Source: Methylophilales bacterium MBRSF5 (lineage in GTDB: Bacteria > Pseudomonadota > Gammaproteobacteria > Burkholderiales > Methylophilaceae). From it: DNA of 64,000 nt. Below, piece by piece: positions 9,170 to 19,529 of this stretch. Location of the stretch: NCBI GenBank assembly GCA_001044335.1, contig CP011001.1:186001-250000 (forward strand). Direction: 5' to 3'. The translations under genes and the position numbers were made by a program. The notes below the pieces were generated by a model, which had not been told where the DNA came from, made no database searches, and saw only the letters and a program-made list of their open reading frames with translations. Every line of letters begins with the position of its first letter. Within the stretch, counting starts at the first letter, position 1.

Positions 9170-9580
9170 TTAAGGTTTATAGATAACTAAAAAAACAATT
9201 GCAATGAGCATTATCACAGGAATCTCATTGAATATCCGATAAAAAACATGACTATGATTATTAATATTATTTTTGAATAAATTTAAATATTTCCAACAAT
9301 AGAAATGATAGATGACCAACAGTGCGACCAAAATTAATTTATAGGTTAACCACACACCTTGATAGTCGTAATTTATGATTAATAATAAGCCAAAAAAGAT
9401 TGTGAGGATCCCGCCAGGGGTCATGATTCCGTAAAAAAGTTTACGTTCCATAACCTTAAACCTCTCATCACTGATCTTATCTTTAGCTTCAGAATGATAG
9501 ACATACAGCCTGGGAAGATAAAACAAACCGGCAAACCAGGTTACCATAAATATAATGTGTAAAGACTTCATCCAAAGCAT
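9170..9580 (-). CDS. hemJ: Protoporphyrinogen oxidase HemJ
   Basis: A 136-residue four-helix membrane protein of the HemJ (formerly UPF0093) family, which oxidises protoporphyrinogen IX to protoporphyrin IX in many bacteria without HemG or HemY. Family features include the N-terminal LHIIFMVTWFAGLFYLPRL with its conserved His, and MTPGGILTIFFG. It adds a tetrapyrrole step to a region already carrying heme O and heme A synthases. Confidence 0.87.
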   Translation of the reverse strand: MLWMKSLHIIFMVTWFAGLFYLPRLYVYHSEAKDKISDERFKVMERKLFYGIMTPGGILTIFFGLLLIINYDYQGVWLTYKLILVALLVIYHFYCWKYLNLFKNNINNHSHVFYRIFNEIPVIMLIAIVFLVIYKP

Positions 9581-9675
9581 ATATAATCCTTAAAAAAAAC
9601 TAATAACCCTACTGTGATCGGCGTTGATACAAGTAAGTCCGCATGGTATTCTTAGGTTTTATTTCAATTAGATTA

Positions 9676-12600
9676 ATGAACGCACCAATTTCAACAGACT
9701 TTCTCAAAGCGCAATCAAAATTTGCTAGCAAAATTCGAGAGATTCCATACAACTATACTTCTTTTTCTGACAAAGAAATAGTCTTTAGATTTCTTGGGGA
9801 AGAGATGTGGAATGCGATTGAAGAACTTCGCGCTGAGAGAAAAACAGGAATTTCAGCCCGAATGCTCTTTGAGGTCCTTGGAGATTTGTGGGTCGTAACT
9901 CGAAATCCTTATCTTCAAGATGATTTGTTAGATAACCCAAAAAGGCTGAAACAGTTGGTTGAAGCGCTGCATCATAGAATAAATTCAATTGAATCACGAA
10001 GTTTTGGAAACATTAAAGTTTCCCAATTGGTTGTCTCGTCTAGAAAAGCTGTTGATGATTTTGAAGAATCATTCAAGACAACAAAGTTGATGCGTAAAAA
10101 AGTTCTCAAGAGTCTAAAAAGACACACGAATAAAGACAATATTCAGTTTGATGGATTGGCTCGAGTTTCTCATGTTACTGACGCTACTGACTGGAGAGTT
10201 GAATTTCCTTTTGTCGTTCTGAATCCTGATCATGAAGATGAAATTCCTGCATTGGTTAAAGAGTTGATCGAGCTTGGCTTAACAATTATTCCCAGAGGCG
10301 GTGGGACTGGATATACTGGAGGAGCTATTCCTTTAACAAGCAAATCTGCAGTAATAAATACAGAGAAGCTGGATTCGATTTCTGAGGTTACAAATATTGA
10401 TCTTCCCGGAGTTTACAGCAAGGTCCCTGTGGTTCATTGTGGTGCTGGTGCTGTTACTAGAAGAGTAATGGAAAAGGCAAGTGCAGCAGGTTTAGAGTTT
10501 GCAACTGATCCAACCTCAGCAGATTCATGCTGCATTGGTGGAAATGTTGCTATGAATGCTGGAGGTAAAAAAGCTGTTCTATGGGGAACAGCCCTTGACA
10601 ATCTGGCATCATGGAAAATGGTGGATCCTAACGGGGATTGGATCATCATTCAGCGCCTTGATCACAACCTTGGGAAAATTCATGATATCGATAATGCAAG
10701 ATTTCAAATATCTTTCATTGATTCAAAAACATCAAAAGAAATTAAAGCTAAAGAAATTTTAGAAATCCCAGGGCATAAGTTTAGAAAAATTGGACTGGGT
10801 AAAGATGTTACAGATAAATTTTTAAGTGGACTCCCTGGTGTTCAAAAAGAGGGATGTGATGGTCTCATTACCTCTGCTACATTTATTTTGCACAAAATGC
10901 CAAAATTTGTCAGAACAGTCTGCCTAGAATTTTTTGGTCAAGTTGGCGATGCGGTTCCATCGATTGTAGAAATAAAAAAATACATTGACGAGACTTCTGG
11001 AGTTGTTCTTGCAGGCTTGGAACACCTTGATAATCGTTATATCAAGGCGGTAGGGTATTCTACTAAGGCGGCTAGGTCACAAAGACCTAAAATGGTTCTG
11101 ATTGCAGATATTGCCTCTGATAATGAAAATATCGTTGGCCAGGTATGTTCTCAGGTAGTTACCATTGCCAATCGAAGATCTGGTGAAGGTTTTATTGCTG
11201 TTTCGCCTGAATCAAGAAAAAATTTCTGGGCTGATCGTGCGAGAACAGCTGCGATAGCCAAACATACTAACGCATTCAAAATTAATGAAGATGTTGTGAT
11301 TCCTCTGGAAAGGCTCGGTGAGTATTCCAATGGCATCGAGCGATTTAATATCGAGTTATCTATAAAAAATAAATTATCGATACTTGATGATGCTAAGGAT
11401 TTTATTATTAACTATAAACCAGTTATTGAGGATGAAGACTTTAATGAGGACCTTTTTAAAGATAAATCCACTCTTGCATTGAATTTAATTGAAAAAGTAA
11501 AATCTAAATGGTATTGGATCATCAATTCCCTGGATCTATTGGGTGATGATTTGAATAAATTTCTCAATTATGAGACTCAACATCCAAACACACCAATCAT
11601 TAATCTTGTTCAGAATCATGAGATTATAATTTCATGGAAAGCTGAGGTGCTCGCTCCTTTAAAAGAAATATTTTCTGGTCGAGAATTTGAAAAAATAATT
11701 ACAGGCATTGTTAAAGCTCACCAACAAAAATTAAAATCTAGAGTCTTTATTGCTTTACACATGCACGCTGGTGATGGGAATGTGCATACCAATATCCCTG
11801 TAAACTCAGATGACTATCAGATGATGAATGACGCCCAAATTGCTGTTTCCAAAGTAATGAAGCTAGCAAAGTCTCTGGATGGGGTTATTTCAGGTGAGCA
11901 TGGTATTGGCATCACTAAAATGGAATTTTTAGATAATGAGACGATTGAGGTCTTTAAGAAATATAAAGAAAAAGTGGATCCTAATGGGCATTTTAATAAG
12001 GGTAAACTCCTTCCAGGATCTGGTCTCACAAAAGCATACACCCCAAGCTTTGGACTGCTTGAAGAAGAATCTATCATCATGGAACAGTCCGAAATGGGTG
12101 AAATTGCCGATTCGATCAGCTCATGTTTAAGATGTGGAAAATGTAAACCAGTCTGCACGACACATGTTCCAAGAGCTAACCTGATGTACAGCCCAAGAAA
12201 TAAAATTCTTGGAACATCGTTATTAATCGAAGCATTTTTATATGAGGAACAAACTCGTCGGGGTATATCACTGAAACATTTTGATGAGTTTAATGATATT
12301 GCAGATCATTGCACCGTTTGTCATAAATGTTTAAATCCTTGTCCAGTGAACATTGACTACGGTGAGGTCAGTATTCAGATGCGAAACTTTCTGCGAAAGC
12401 AGAATAAGAAAAAATTTAATTTAGGCAGTTATGTTGGTATGACCTATCTTAATTTAAAAGACCCAAGAACAATCAAGGTCATGCATCAATTGATGATTAA
12501 CATTGGATATCGTGTACAAAGCACCATCCATAAAGTGGCTAAAAAATTAACATTTGGTAGTCGAATGTTTACTAAAAACCCACCTTCAACTGTGGGTAAA

Positions 12601-13530
12601 GGCAATGTGGCATCTCAAGTTATTCACTTTATTAATCGACCGATGCCTAAAAATGTTCCAACAAAAACATCAAGAGCGATGCTTGGAATTGAAGATGACA
12701 AGATTGTTCCAATCATTAGAAATCATAATAAAGTAACAGATGATTCTGATGCCGTTTTTTATTTTCCTGGATGTGGATCTGAACGACTATTTTCTCAAGT
12801 TGGTTTAGCCACTCAGGCGATGCTATATGAAGTGGGCGCAATTACTGTCCTGCCTCCAGGCTACTTGTGCTGCGGTTACCCTCAAACCTCTTCGGGGGAT
12901 ATTGAAAAAGGACATGAAATATCATCTGATAATCGGGTGCAGTTTCATCGGATTGCAAACACTCTTAATTACTTAGATATTAAAACTGTGATTGTCTCCT
13001 GTGGCACATGTATGGACCAGCTCACTAAATATCAATTTGAAACTATTTTCCCTGGTTGTCGCCTGCTTGATATTCACGAATACCTAATGGAAAAACAGGT
13101 CAAAATGAATGATGTATCTGGCGTGCAATATATGTATCATGAGCCTTGCCATAACCCCATGAAAACTTATGCATCTGCCAATGTGACCAAATCACTCTTA
13201 AATAAAGATGTTAAAAAGAATGACAGATGTTGTGGTGAGTCTGGGACTTTTGCTGTAACTCGACCTGATATTGCAACCCAGGTAAAAATGAGAAAATCCG
13301 AAGAAATCACAAAGGACAAAAAAGCTCTTATTAAAGATAATAAAGATGATGTCAAAATTCTTACATCTTGCCCATCATGTCTGCAAGGCCTGTCAAGGTA
13401 TGGGGATGAAACTGGAACGGATGCTGATTATATTGTTGTTGAAATTGCAAAAAACAATCTAGGAGCTAACTGGTTACAAGATTACGTTGAGAAGGCAAAC
13501 AATGGAGGAATTGAGAAGGTTTTATTATAA
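9676..13530 (+). CDS. Large FAD-linked, Fe-S oxidoreductase (DUF3683 family, D-lactate-dehydrogenase-like)
   Basis: A very large (1284 residues from this start) multidomain protein typical of betaproteobacteria. Order: DUF3683 N-terminal domain beginning [14 protein letters not shown]; an FAD-binding PCMH domain with [14 protein letters not shown]; a C-terminal FAD-oxidase domain with [14 protein letters not shown] and GEHGIG; two 4Fe-4S motifs ([11 protein letters not shown] and [12 protein letters not shown]); and two CCG cysteine-rich domains (CCGYPQ, CCGESG). This equals a GlcD/Dld-like dehydrogenase fused to a GlpC/LldE-like electron-transfer module. The substrate is unknown; 2-hydroxyacids such as D-lactate or glycolate are likely. 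An in-frame ATG at 9643 exists, but homologues begin MNAP as here. Confidence 0.88.
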   Translation: MNAPISTDFLKAQSKFASKIREIPYNYTSFSDKEIVFRFLGEEMWNAIEELRAERKTGISARMLFEVLGDLWVVTRNPYLQDDLLDNPKRLKQLVEALHHRINSIESRSFGNIKVSQLVVSSRKAVDDFEESFKTTKLMRKKVLKSLKRHTNKDNIQFDGLARVSHVTDATDWRVEFPFVVLNPDHEDEIPALVKELIELGLTIIPRGGGTGYTGGAIPLTSKSAVINTEKLDSISEVTNIDLPGVYSKVPVVHCGAGAVTRRVMEKASAAGLEFATDPTSADSCCIGGNVAMNAGGKKAVLWGTALDNLASWKMVDPNGDWIIIQRLDHNLGKIHDIDNARFQISFIDSKTSKEIKAKEILEIPGHKFRKIGLGKDVTDKFLSGLPGVQKEGCDGLITSATFILHKMPKFVRTVCLEFFGQVGDAVPSIVEIKKYIDETSGVVLAGLEHLDNRYIKAVGYSTKAARSQRPKMVLIADIASDNENIVGQVCSQVVTIANRRSGEGFIAVSPESRKNFWADRARTAAIAKHTNAFKINEDVVIPLERLGEYSNGIERFNIELSIKNKLSILDDAKDFIINYKPVIEDEDFNEDLFKDKSTLALNLIEKVKSKWYWIINSLDLLGDDLNKFLNYETQHPNTPIINLVQNHEIIISWKAEVLAPLKEIFSGREFEKIITGIVKAHQQKLKSRVFIALHMHAGDGNVHTNIPVNSDDYQMMNDAQIAVSKVMKLAKSLDGVISGEHGIGITKMEFLDNETIEVFKKYKEKVDPNGHFNKGKLLPGSGLTKAYTPSFGLLEEESIIMEQSEMGEIADSISSCLRCGKCKPVCTTHVPRANLMYSPRNKILGTSLLIEAFLYEEQTRRGISLKHFDEFNDIADHCTVCHKCLNPCPVNIDYGEVSIQMRNFLRKQNKKKFNLGSYVGMTYLNLKDPRTIKVMHQLMINIGYRVQSTIHKVAKKLTFGSRMFTKNPPSTVGKGNVASQVIHFINRPMPKNVPTKTSRAMLGIEDDKIVPIIRNHNKVTDDSDAVFYFPGCGSERLFSQVGLATQAMLYEVGAITVLPPGYLCCGYPQTSSGDIEKGHEISSDNRVQFHRIANTLNYLDIKTVIVSCGTCMDQLTKYQFETIFPGCRLLDIHEYLMEKQVKMNDVSGVQYMYHEPCHNPMKTYASANVTKSLLNKDVKKNDRCCGESGTFAVTRPDIATQVKMRKSEEITKDKKALIKDNKDDVKILTSCPSCLQGLSRYGDETGTDADYIVVEIAKNNLGANWLQDYVEKANNGGIEKVLL

Positions 13531-13547
13531 TTTCGCGATCGAGTTTA

Positions 13548-14255
13548 TTAAATAAATGGTAAAAATAGCCTTGTGGACACACTCTGTACTGCCCTTGTAA
13601 TAGTCCGTTCCGTTTTTTCAGACAGTGTGTAGGCGAAATAATCAGTTCGACCAATAATTTTCCCAAATTCTCTTTCAAAACTTAAATTTTGCTCGTTTTC
13701 ATTGATTGAGTTTGAAATTAAAAAAGGTTCTCCGTTCTCCATTTTCTTACTAGATAGTTTCCATAAGACTACTTCAATATTTCGAGCTACATTGTAAATA
13801 TTTTGCGGGTCTAATTTATCAAAAAGATAGAAATCAGTTTTATTGCCATGAGATTTAAGGAGCATAGTCTTGAGACCAATCATCAAAGCCAAGACCCTGT
13901 CCCCGTTAAAACTTTCATCAAAAACTAAATTCAAAGACTCAACATCTTTTTTATTTTGTAATTGCTCAAATTCATTACTATGATCACCATGGAAAATCCA
14001 ATTTACCATTTTTTCTGCATCATCTTGCGTAGTTTTCTTTAACTGATTAGGGTTGCGTTTGTAGAATTTCAAGGCCAAGATTTCTAGGCTTTGCAGATTT
14101 TCTCTAATCTCAAGATCTGCCATCCGATCAAAGTCTGTTTTTGCGAATTGATTCACTGAGCTTTTATCATATTGTGATGTAGGGGATTTAATTTGGTTTG
14201 AAGAGCATGAGGAAATGAAGATTAATATAATCAGATAAAATATTTTATGAAACAT
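13548..14255 (-). CDS. Predicted lipoprotein of unknown function
   Basis: A 235-residue protein with a hydrophobic signal (residues 5-14) ending in a lipobox-like ISSC, so it is probably acylated at Cys17 and exported. The rest is soluble, charged and rather helical, ending in a short hydrophobic tail (RLFLPFI). I do not recognise a domain. It follows phoR by 3 nt on the same strand, so it is probably cotranscribed with phoB-phoR, which hints at an envelope or phosphate-starvation role but does not prove one. Confidence 0.75.
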   Translation of the reverse strand: MFHKIFYLIILIFISSCSSNQIKSPTSQYDKSSVNQFAKTDFDRMADLEIRENLQSLEILALKFYKRNPNQLKKTTQDDAEKMVNWIFHGDHSNEFEQLQNKKDVESLNLVFDESFNGDRVLALMIGLKTMLLKSHGNKTDFYLFDKLDPQNIYNVARNIEVVLWKLSSKKMENGEPFLISNSINENEQNLSFEREFGKIIGRTDYFAYTLSEKTERTITRAVQSVSTRLFLPFI

Positions 14256-14258
14256 TTT

Positions 14259-15539
14259 TTATATAACTCTTTCTTTAGGGAAGTTAAGCCAAAAGGTACT
14301 TCCTTTGTTCATATCGCTTTTAATATCGATTGATCCATTATGATGATCCATAATATTTTTGACGATCGCCAACCCCAAGCCTGTTCCTCCTGAATTTCTG
14401 CTTCTGTCGGCATCAACTCTATAAAATCTATCGGTAATTTTTTCAAGATGTTCTTTTGAAATCCCTATGCCTGTGTCGGTAACAGACAAGATACCTTGTC
14501 CTTTTAAAACAAACCAACTAATTGAAATTGAACCTTTGTCTGTATATCTAAATGCATTTGAGACTAAATTTTCTAGTGCGCTATAAATTTCAGAAAATGA
14601 GCCGAGAATATTTTTTTTTGAGTCTATGTTGAATTCAAATGAAATACCTTTTTTCTCTTTCAAGGAAGAAAGATTATTGAGAATTTGATCTTTCAAATCT
14701 TCAACGATGACTTTATTGTTCCTTTGTATATTTTTGGTAGAGTCAATACTACTTAAAGAGATAAGATCTGTTATTAAAGCATTCATTCTTTGTGTTTGCT
14801 TTAAAGTTGCTTGTAACAAAACTTTTTGTTGTTTTTTTTCGATATCGTTATTTAGCATCAGCTCACTATTGCCCATAATTACTGTTAATGGAGTCTTTAA
14901 TTCATGCGAAACATCTGAAATGAATCTCTTGCGACTAGCTTCAGATTTTTCTTCATTATTAATATTTCTACATATTAATAATTTATTTTCTATTCCAAAT
15001 TTAATTAAATTGATTTGATATTTATTGTCATCGATGATTATCGATATTGATTTTTTGTTGTTATTCGCTTCAATCAGGTCTAACAGCTTGGTATCACGGA
15101 AAATATAAGTAATTGGCTTATTGAGATCATCTGGCAGCTTGATTCCCAACATATGCTGTATTTTTTTATTAGCCCATAAAATATGGTTTGATTGGTCAAG
15201 TGACAACACACCATCAGGTAACGCTTGTGCGCCGAGTAAAAATTGGTCTAATGCTAGACCTAAATCCCTTTTTACTTTGATGGTTTTTTTATGAAATTTA
15301 TAAAGTTTTGAAAAGGTAGGTTCCCATAAACTATCTCCAATAGGAACAGTATGCTGTGATGGTCGATTAAGCCATTTATCCAAACTTACTAAGGAATAGG
15401 CTTGTTTGAGGATGTAAAGAATCAAAAGAAAAATAAATAATAATAAGCCATAAACTTTTGCAAAAAATATCCCTACAAAAAAAGATACCACAAGATACAA
15501 AATCAATTGCGTGATAACTTTGATGAATATCTTATTCAA
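14259..15539 (-). CDS. phoR: Phosphate regulon sensor histidine kinase PhoR
   Basis: Membrane sensor kinase, 426 residues. Two N-terminal helices (about 9-45) have almost no periplasmic loop, as in PhoR. A PAS domain (about 100-195) follows, then the HisKA motif FISDVSHELKTPL with phospho-acceptor His212, and an HATPase with N, G1 (DTGIGIS) and G2 (GGTGLGLAIV) boxes. It overlaps phoB by 8 nt. No pst transporter or phoU lies nearby. Confidence 0.92.
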   Translation of the reverse strand: MNKIFIKVITQLILYLVVSFFVGIFFAKVYGLLLFIFLLILYILKQAYSLVSLDKWLNRPSQHTVPIGDSLWEPTFSKLYKFHKKTIKVKRDLGLALDQFLLGAQALPDGVLSLDQSNHILWANKKIQHMLGIKLPDDLNKPITYIFRDTKLLDLIEANNNKKSISIIIDDNKYQINLIKFGIENKLLICRNINNEEKSEASRKRFISDVSHELKTPLTVIMGNSELMLNNDIEKKQQKVLLQATLKQTQRMNALITDLISLSSIDSTKNIQRNNKVIVEDLKDQILNNLSSLKEKKGISFEFNIDSKKNILGSFSEIYSALENLVSNAFRYTDKGSISISWFVLKGQGILSVTDTGIGISKEHLEKITDRFYRVDADRSRNSGGTGLGLAIVKNIMDHHNGSIDIKSDMNKGSTFWLNFPKERVI

Positions 15540-16233
15540 AATTTATTTCATCCGATAACTTGTAACCAGCACCCCTGATGGTTTCAATACTATTTTCAAT
15601 ACCATGCGATTTTAATGTGGATCTTAATCTTTTAACATGCACATCGATTGTTCGTGCATCAATTTCAGATTCGTTATTCCAAATCTTATCTACAATAATT
15701 TCACGTGAGAGGACACGATTTTTATTCATACATAACAAATATAATAATTTAAACTCTGTGGGTCCAAGTTTTATAAATTTCGATTGATGAAATACTTCAT
15801 GACTATTAGGATTAACTTGAAGATTTCCATGTTTAATTTGTTCAGCAATAGATTCTGGATTCTTTCTCCTGAGTATCGCCTTTATTCTCGCAATTAACTC
15901 TTTTTGACTAAATGGTTTTGCTAAGTAGTCATCAGCACCAACATCAAAACCTTCAATTTTATTCGCTTCTTCATTTTTAGCGGTGAGCATCATTACAGGT
16001 ATATCTTTGGTGTTAGAGTTCGTTCGAATACGCCTAAGGAAATCAATACCATCGATGCCGGGAAGCATCCAATCTAGCAAAATAAGATCAACCTCATTTT
16101 TTTTTAAAAAACTTTCAGCAATCTCAGCATTGATCGCCCTTAGTGGTTGAAAATTATTATGATGAAGATTTAAAGCTATCATCTCTAGTATAGATTCTTC
16201 ATCCTCAACAATTAATATATTTGGTTTTTTCAT
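15532..16233 (-). CDS. phoB: Phosphate regulon response regulator PhoB
   Basis: OmpR/PhoB-class response regulator of 233 residues. The receiver domain has acidic pair E10-D11, phospho-acceptor Asp54 in LLDWMLPG, and the KPFS switch lysine. The C-terminal winged-helix domain includes LGPTEFKLLYLL and IDVHVKRLR, typical of PhoB. It heads the phoB-phoR-lipoprotein transcript. A perfect 18-nt palindrome lies about 10 nt before the start codon. Confidence 0.92.
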   Translation of the reverse strand: MKKPNILIVEDEESILEMIALNLHHNNFQPLRAINAEIAESFLKKNEVDLILLDWMLPGIDGIDFLRRIRTNSNTKDIPVMMLTAKNEEANKIEGFDVGADDYLAKPFSQKELIARIKAILRRKNPESIAEQIKHGNLQVNPNSHEVFHQSKFIKLGPTEFKLLYLLCMNKNRVLSREIIVDKIWNNESEIDARTIDVHVKRLRSTLKSHGIENSIETIRGAGYKLSDEINFE

Positions 16234-16242
16234 ATTTTTTAA

Positions 16243-16260
16243 TAGAAATATATATTTCTA
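16243..16260. promoter_or_regulatory. Perfect 18-nt palindrome in the phoB leader
   Basis: TAGAAATATATATTTCTA equals its own reverse complement and ends 10 nt before the phoB start. It could be a dimeric regulator operator or form a short AT-rich hairpin in the leader. The PhoB box consensus (direct CTGTCAT repeats) is not recognisable here. Confidence 0.35.
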
Positions 16261-16367
16261 ATCGTAATTGTAAACTAATTAAAAGCTATAAATTGAGAAA
16301 ATAGGCTTTGATTTTTTTTGGATTTTTCATTATGGTTTAGTTATTAATTAAAAATGGATTTTTAAAG

Positions 16368-17930
16368 ATGTTTAACTCATTGAATAAAGAAAATATTATT
16401 GCCGATAATAATTTTAATAGATGGTTAGTCCCCCCAGCGGCGCTTCTAATACATTTGTCGATTGGTATGATTTATGGCTTCAGTGTTTTCTGGAAAAGAC
16501 TTACAGAGGTGGTAGGACAGCAATGTGCGGACAATATTACTTTCTTTGAAAGAATTTTTATAACATCTTGTGATTGGAAAATGAGTGATTTAGGGTGGAC
16601 ATTTTCCTTAGCTATTGTTTTTCTCGGGGCCTCTGCAGCAGTTTTCGGGCACTGGCTTGAAAAAGCAGGACCCAGGAAAGCTGGGGTCGCTGCAGCGCTA
16701 GCTTGGGGTGGAGGATTAATTGTAACTTCTTTAGGTGTTTATACTCATCAGCTTTGGATTATTTGGTTGGGTACTGGCGTTATAGGCGGAATCGGATTGG
16801 GCCTAGGTTACATTTCTCCTGTTTCTACTTTAATCAAGTGGTTTCCTGACAGAAGAGGCCTTGCAACAGGTATGGCTATTATGGGTTTTGGTGGCGGAGC
16901 AATGATTGGTAGCCCTTCTGCAGAATATTTGATGAATCATTTTTCCTCAGTTGATGGAGGAGTCTGGCAAACTTTTCTTATTATGGGTACAGTCTATTTA
17001 ATTGCTATGCTTCTCGGAGCATTTGGTTATAGAGTCCCTGCGGATGGTTGGAAGCCAGCTGGTTGGGTTCCAAAAGAAAAAACAAATAAATTAATCACCA
17101 ACGACCATGTGCACGTTAAGAATGCTCACAAGACAAATCAATTTTGGCTTTTGTGGATTGTGCTTTGTTTAAATGTCTCTGCTGGTATTGGGGTGCTTGG
17201 TGTGGCTTCACCAATGTTCCAAGAAGTGGCAGTAAATGTATTTGATCAAGGCCAGATTGTTGCGATTGCTGCTGGTTTTGTTGCATTATTATCTTTATCT
17301 AATATTCTTGGGAGAATTTTCTGGGCATCATCATCTGATTATTTGGGAAGAAAGAATACTTATTTCATATTCTTCGCTTTGGGTTTTTTAATGTATGTGA
17401 GCTCCCCATGGGCTGGAACCACTGGAAATATACCTTTGTTTGCACTTATTTTCTGTATTATCTTAACAATGTATGGAGGAGGCTTTGCTACCATACCTGC
17501 TTATTTGGCAGATATTTTTGGTACCCAGCATGTGGGAGCTATTCATGGCCGTCTTCTTACTGCTTGGGCTACGGCAGGTATTCTCGGTCCAATGTTAGTT
17601 TTTTACCTCAGAGAGTATCAAATTGAACAGGGGGTTGACCCTTCTCAGGCCTATAACTTAAGCATGTATATATTGGCTGGTTTATTAGTCATTGGTTTAA
17701 TTTCAAACCTGCTTGTGAAGCCAGTCAACAAAAAATATTTCATGAGCAAATCTGAGCTAGATAAAGAAAGAAAGGTAATGACATCCTCAAGTTCAAGATC
17801 CGTAAAAACACAATCCAGCAATGTTGGATTGCAAAAACTTATCTTACCTGTTGCTTGGATGGTGGTTGGTATTCCACTAGTTCTCGCAATTTACAATACG
17901 CTTGATAAAGCTTTAGTCATCTTTTATTAA
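16368..17930 (+). CDS. OFA-family MFS transporter (oxalate/formate antiporter-like)
   Basis: A 520-residue major facilitator. It begins with WLVPPAALLIHLSIGMIYGFSVFW, has the inter-helix GHWLEKAGPRKAG loop, and KWFPDRRGLATGMAIMGFG, which are hallmarks of the oxalate/formate antiporter group. A charged insert (about 40-65) and a C-terminal extra helix (about 495-515) after a Ser-rich linker are present, as in many OFA members. The substrate is a small carboxylate by family, but unproven. The stop is 10 nt before ribH, so the two are probably cotranscribed. Confidence 0.87.
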   Translation: MFNSLNKENIIADNNFNRWLVPPAALLIHLSIGMIYGFSVFWKRLTEVVGQQCADNITFFERIFITSCDWKMSDLGWTFSLAIVFLGASAAVFGHWLEKAGPRKAGVAAALAWGGGLIVTSLGVYTHQLWIIWLGTGVIGGIGLGLGYISPVSTLIKWFPDRRGLATGMAIMGFGGGAMIGSPSAEYLMNHFSSVDGGVWQTFLIMGTVYLIAMLLGAFGYRVPADGWKPAGWVPKEKTNKLITNDHVHVKNAHKTNQFWLLWIVLCLNVSAGIGVLGVASPMFQEVAVNVFDQGQIVAIAAGFVALLSLSNILGRIFWASSSDYLGRKNTYFIFFALGFLMYVSSPWAGTTGNIPLFALIFCIILTMYGGGFATIPAYLADIFGTQHVGAIHGRLLTAWATAGILGPMLVFYLREYQIEQGVDPSQAYNLSMYILAGLLVIGLISNLLVKPVNKKYFMSKSELDKERKVMTSSSSRSVKTQSSNVGLQKLILPVAWMVVGIPLVLAIYNTLDKALVIFY

Positions 17931-17940
17931 CTAAATAAAT

Positions 17941-18372
17941 ATGGATTATAGTAGTTTAAAGGTTGCACTTTGCATTTCAAAGTTCAATTATGAACATGTT
18001 TCAGTTTTAGAGAATTCTGTTTCAGATGAGCTCCTAAAGCAAGGCTTCATGCTGGCTAATATAGATAAGTTCTATGTGCCTGGTGCATTGGAATTACCAC
18101 TTCTTTTATCAAGGTGCTGCAAATCTAAAAAATTTCATGCGTTGATTGCAATTGGTGCAGTAATCAGGGGTGAAACTTATCATTTTGAAGTTGTATCAGA
18201 TCAATCTGCGATGGGGATCATGAATGTTCAATTGCAATATGATGTTCCTATTATGAATGCAGTCTTAACAACGAATAACGATGATGAGACTATTCAAAGG
18301 ACAGGCACAAAAGGCATTGAAGTTGTAAATGGCCTGATTGAAACACTAGATACCCTTAATTTAATTGGTTAA
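17941..18372 (+). CDS. ribH: 6,7-dimethyl-8-ribityllumazine synthase
   Basis: Penultimate enzyme of riboflavin synthesis; it condenses the ribitylamino-pyrimidinedione with 3,4-dihydroxybutanone phosphate. The 143 residues carry VPGALELPL, GAVIRGETYHFE with catalytic His81, and the C-terminal RTGTKG phosphate-binding motif. It is slightly short compared with the usual 150-160. It pairs with nusB, a common order, but the usual upstream ribBA is replaced by the OFA transporter. Confidence 0.94.
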   Translation: MDYSSLKVALCISKFNYEHVSVLENSVSDELLKQGFMLANIDKFYVPGALELPLLLSRCCKSKKFHALIAIGAVIRGETYHFEVVSDQSAMGIMNVQLQYDVPIMNAVLTTNNDDETIQRTGTKGIEVVNGLIETLDTLNLIG

Positions 18373-18382
18373 TATATACTCA

Positions 18383-18808
18383 ATGAAAAAAATCAACAGC
18401 AGAAGGAAATCAAGGGAACTGGTAATGAAGTCAATTTATCGGGGAATCATGAATACATTTGATTACGCTGGTATTAAAAAAGATATTCAAGATGACCCCG
18501 ATTATTGCAGATGTGACGAGGAATTTTATAACTCATTTATTGATGGAATAAAAGAGAGTTACCAAGAAATTATTGAAGATTTAAATAATTTCATGGATAA
18601 AAAGAAAGAAGAACTAAATCCAATTGAATTATCAATTCTTGTGGTTGCTTATTATGAATTAAAAACAAGAGTGGATATCCCTTTTAAGGTTTCAATTAAT
18701 GAAGCATTGGAGATCACAAAGAATTTTGGTGGTCAGGAAAGTTTTAAATTTGTAAATGGTTCACTTGATAAGGTGGCAAAAAAGTACAGAGCATTAGAAA
18801 TTAACTAA
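18383..18808 (+). CDS. nusB: Transcription antitermination factor NusB
   Basis: Small helical RNA-binding protein that joins NusE (S10) on boxA RNA for rRNA antitermination. The 141 residues start RRKSRELVMKSIY and include IELSILVVAYYELK and the C-terminal FVNGSLDKVAKKYR, all typical of NusB. A TTG at 18365 would add six residues overlapping ribH; the ATG at 18383 is preferred because it gives the usual KINSRRKSRE start. Confidence 0.93.
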   Translation: MKKINSRRKSRELVMKSIYRGIMNTFDYAGIKKDIQDDPDYCRCDEEFYNSFIDGIKESYQEIIEDLNNFMDKKKEELNPIELSILVVAYYELKTRVDIPFKVSINEALEITKNFGGQESFKFVNGSLDKVAKKYRALEIN

Positions 18809-19529
18809 ATGTTTTAAATTCAAAACCATCAGCTTCTTTCCATATTAAATAATTTCCTTGATTTTTCTTCCAGTCACCTAAAACAAATCTTGTAAATGCT
18901 TTATATCGATGGGTATTCTGGCGATGAGTATGCCCATGAATTAATATCTCAATTGGAAGATTCTTTTCAATTACTGAGTTAACTGTTTTTTCATTTACAT
19001 CAGTAATATTTTCTGGCTTGTTAAGATTTAATTTTTTACTTTGCTCCCTAAGGTTAGATGCAATACTGATTCTTTCATCTAATCCTTTGGCTAAAAAATT
19101 ATCCTGCCACTCTTTTGACCTCACTTCTTTACGAAACGCTTGATAATCTGAATCATCACTGCAAAGAGTGTCACCATGCATAAGTAAGACATGATTATGG
19201 CCGAGAGTAATTCGAGTTTCATCATCAAGAATTGTTATTTGATTTTCCCTAAAAAATTTTTTGCCAATTAAAAAATCTCTATTTCCATGAATGAAATATA
19301 TATTTTTTTGATCGCCGAGCCTACTCAAAGCACTAATTTCCTTTGAATACATACTGGAATCATCACCGACCCAGTAATCGAAGAGGTCACCCAAAATAAA
19401 GAGGTTATTTGTTAAAGCTGAACTGTGCTCAAGAAAATTTAGAAATATATTATTTGATGCATTATCAGTAAGATGCAAATCAGATATGAATACAGCACTA
19501 TCATTAATATTAATTTTTTGAGCCTTCAT
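18801..19529 (-). CDS. lpxH: UDP-2,3-diacylglucosamine diphosphatase LpxH
   Basis: Peripheral membrane metallophosphoesterase that makes lipid X in lipid A synthesis. The sequence shows [32 protein letters not shown] and HGHTHRQ, the complete LpxH metal set. From the ATG at 19529 the protein is 242 residues, close to E. coli LpxH; an upstream in-frame start at 19607 would add a segment overlapping the cyclophilin gene and is unlikely. It overlaps that gene by 20 nt and converges on nusB. Confidence 0.92.
   Translation of the reverse strand: MKAQKININDSAVFISDLHLTDNASNNIFLNFLEHSSALTNNLFILGDLFDYWVGDDSSMYSKEISALSRLGDQKNIYFIHGNRDFLIGKKFFRENQITILDDETRITLGHNHVLLMHGDTLCSDDSDYQAFRKEVRSKEWQDNFLAKGLDERISIASNLREQSKKLNLNKPENITDVNEKTVNSVIEKNLPIEILIHGHTHRQNTHRYKAFTRFVLGDWKKNQGNYLIWKEADGFEFKTFS

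Noticed and set aside
9643-9675. ATG 11 codons upstream for the DUF3683 protein
   Set aside because: Adds a hydrophobic stretch not expected in the family; homologues begin with MNAP, as at 9676. Not decisive.
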